A stretch of 5,486 nucleotides of DNA from DATKDP01 sp035546335 (GTDB taxonomy: Bacteria; Acidobacteriota; Thermoanaerobaculia; Gp7-AA8): positions 1 through 5,486 of the forward strand of contig DATKDP010000009.1 of assembly GCA_035546335.1 (NCBI GenBank), read 5' to 3'. The notes beneath the pieces are model-generated. The model did no database searches and was not told the DNA's origin. It worked only from the letters and a program-made list of their open reading frames with translations. Positions within the stretch are counted from its first letter, which is position 1; each line of letters opens with the position of its first letter. The position numbers and the translations under genes were made by a program. Below, piece by piece: positions 5,484 to 5,486 of this stretch.

Positions 5484-5486
5484 TTG

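Noticed and set aside
4825..5486. CRISPR-like array
   Set aside because: There are only three adjacent 20-bp units without spacers, and the other repeats are palindromes of different sequence; no cas genes.

Overview
The window is GC-rich (by eye, well above 60%) and has the look of a genome with large secreted modular proteins and many short interspersed repeats. An acidobacterium-like or other environmental Gram-negative bacterium would fit, but nothing here proves the taxon.

Positions 1 to about 4807 are one giant gene on the minus strand. It has no stop codon in the window and runs off the left edge, so it is easily missed. Several long plus-strand and minus-strand open frames lie on top of it, but they are shadows rich in Arg, Ala and Ser. 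I translated the gene codon by codon (codons occupy positions whose lowest coordinate is 2 modulo 3) and found at least 1,602 uninterrupted codons. It encodes a Sec-type signal peptide, a concanavalin A/LamG-like jelly-roll domain, and then at least 14 tandem Ig-like beta-sandwich domains of 83-97 residues. The domains are joined by a recurring F-x-I-D-K-T-P-P linker and most carry a D-x-A-G-N motif. The C-terminus is outside the window. It is probably an exported surface or matrix protein; its ligand is unknown.

Positions 4482-4726 hold two inverted copies of a 46-bp repeat of the 'TGTCATCCcGAGCG...GCGAaGGATCT' type. They overlap the 5' end of the giant gene and make its true start uncertain. 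The codon where the signal peptide ought to begin is ATC here, while the matching position of the partner repeat reads ATG.

Positions 4808-5131 contain no convincing gene but are dense in structure: three 20-21-bp phased direct repeats, a REP-like palindrome, two further hairpins (one with a stem of about 22 bp), and a 13-bp direct duplication.

Positions 5132-5362 (plus strand, divergent from the giant gene) encode a 76-residue acidic protein that looks like a type II antitoxin. A GTG start overlapping its stop opens what looks like the first few codons of the partner toxin. That frame runs into a second REP-like copy and stops after 34 residues, so the toxin appears lost. The window ends in an 8-bp perfect GC hairpin.

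I do not see a new defence system or any other clearly novel multi-gene system. The points most worth checking are the repeat-affected start of the giant gene, the structured intergenic block, and the orphan antitoxin with its toxin stub.
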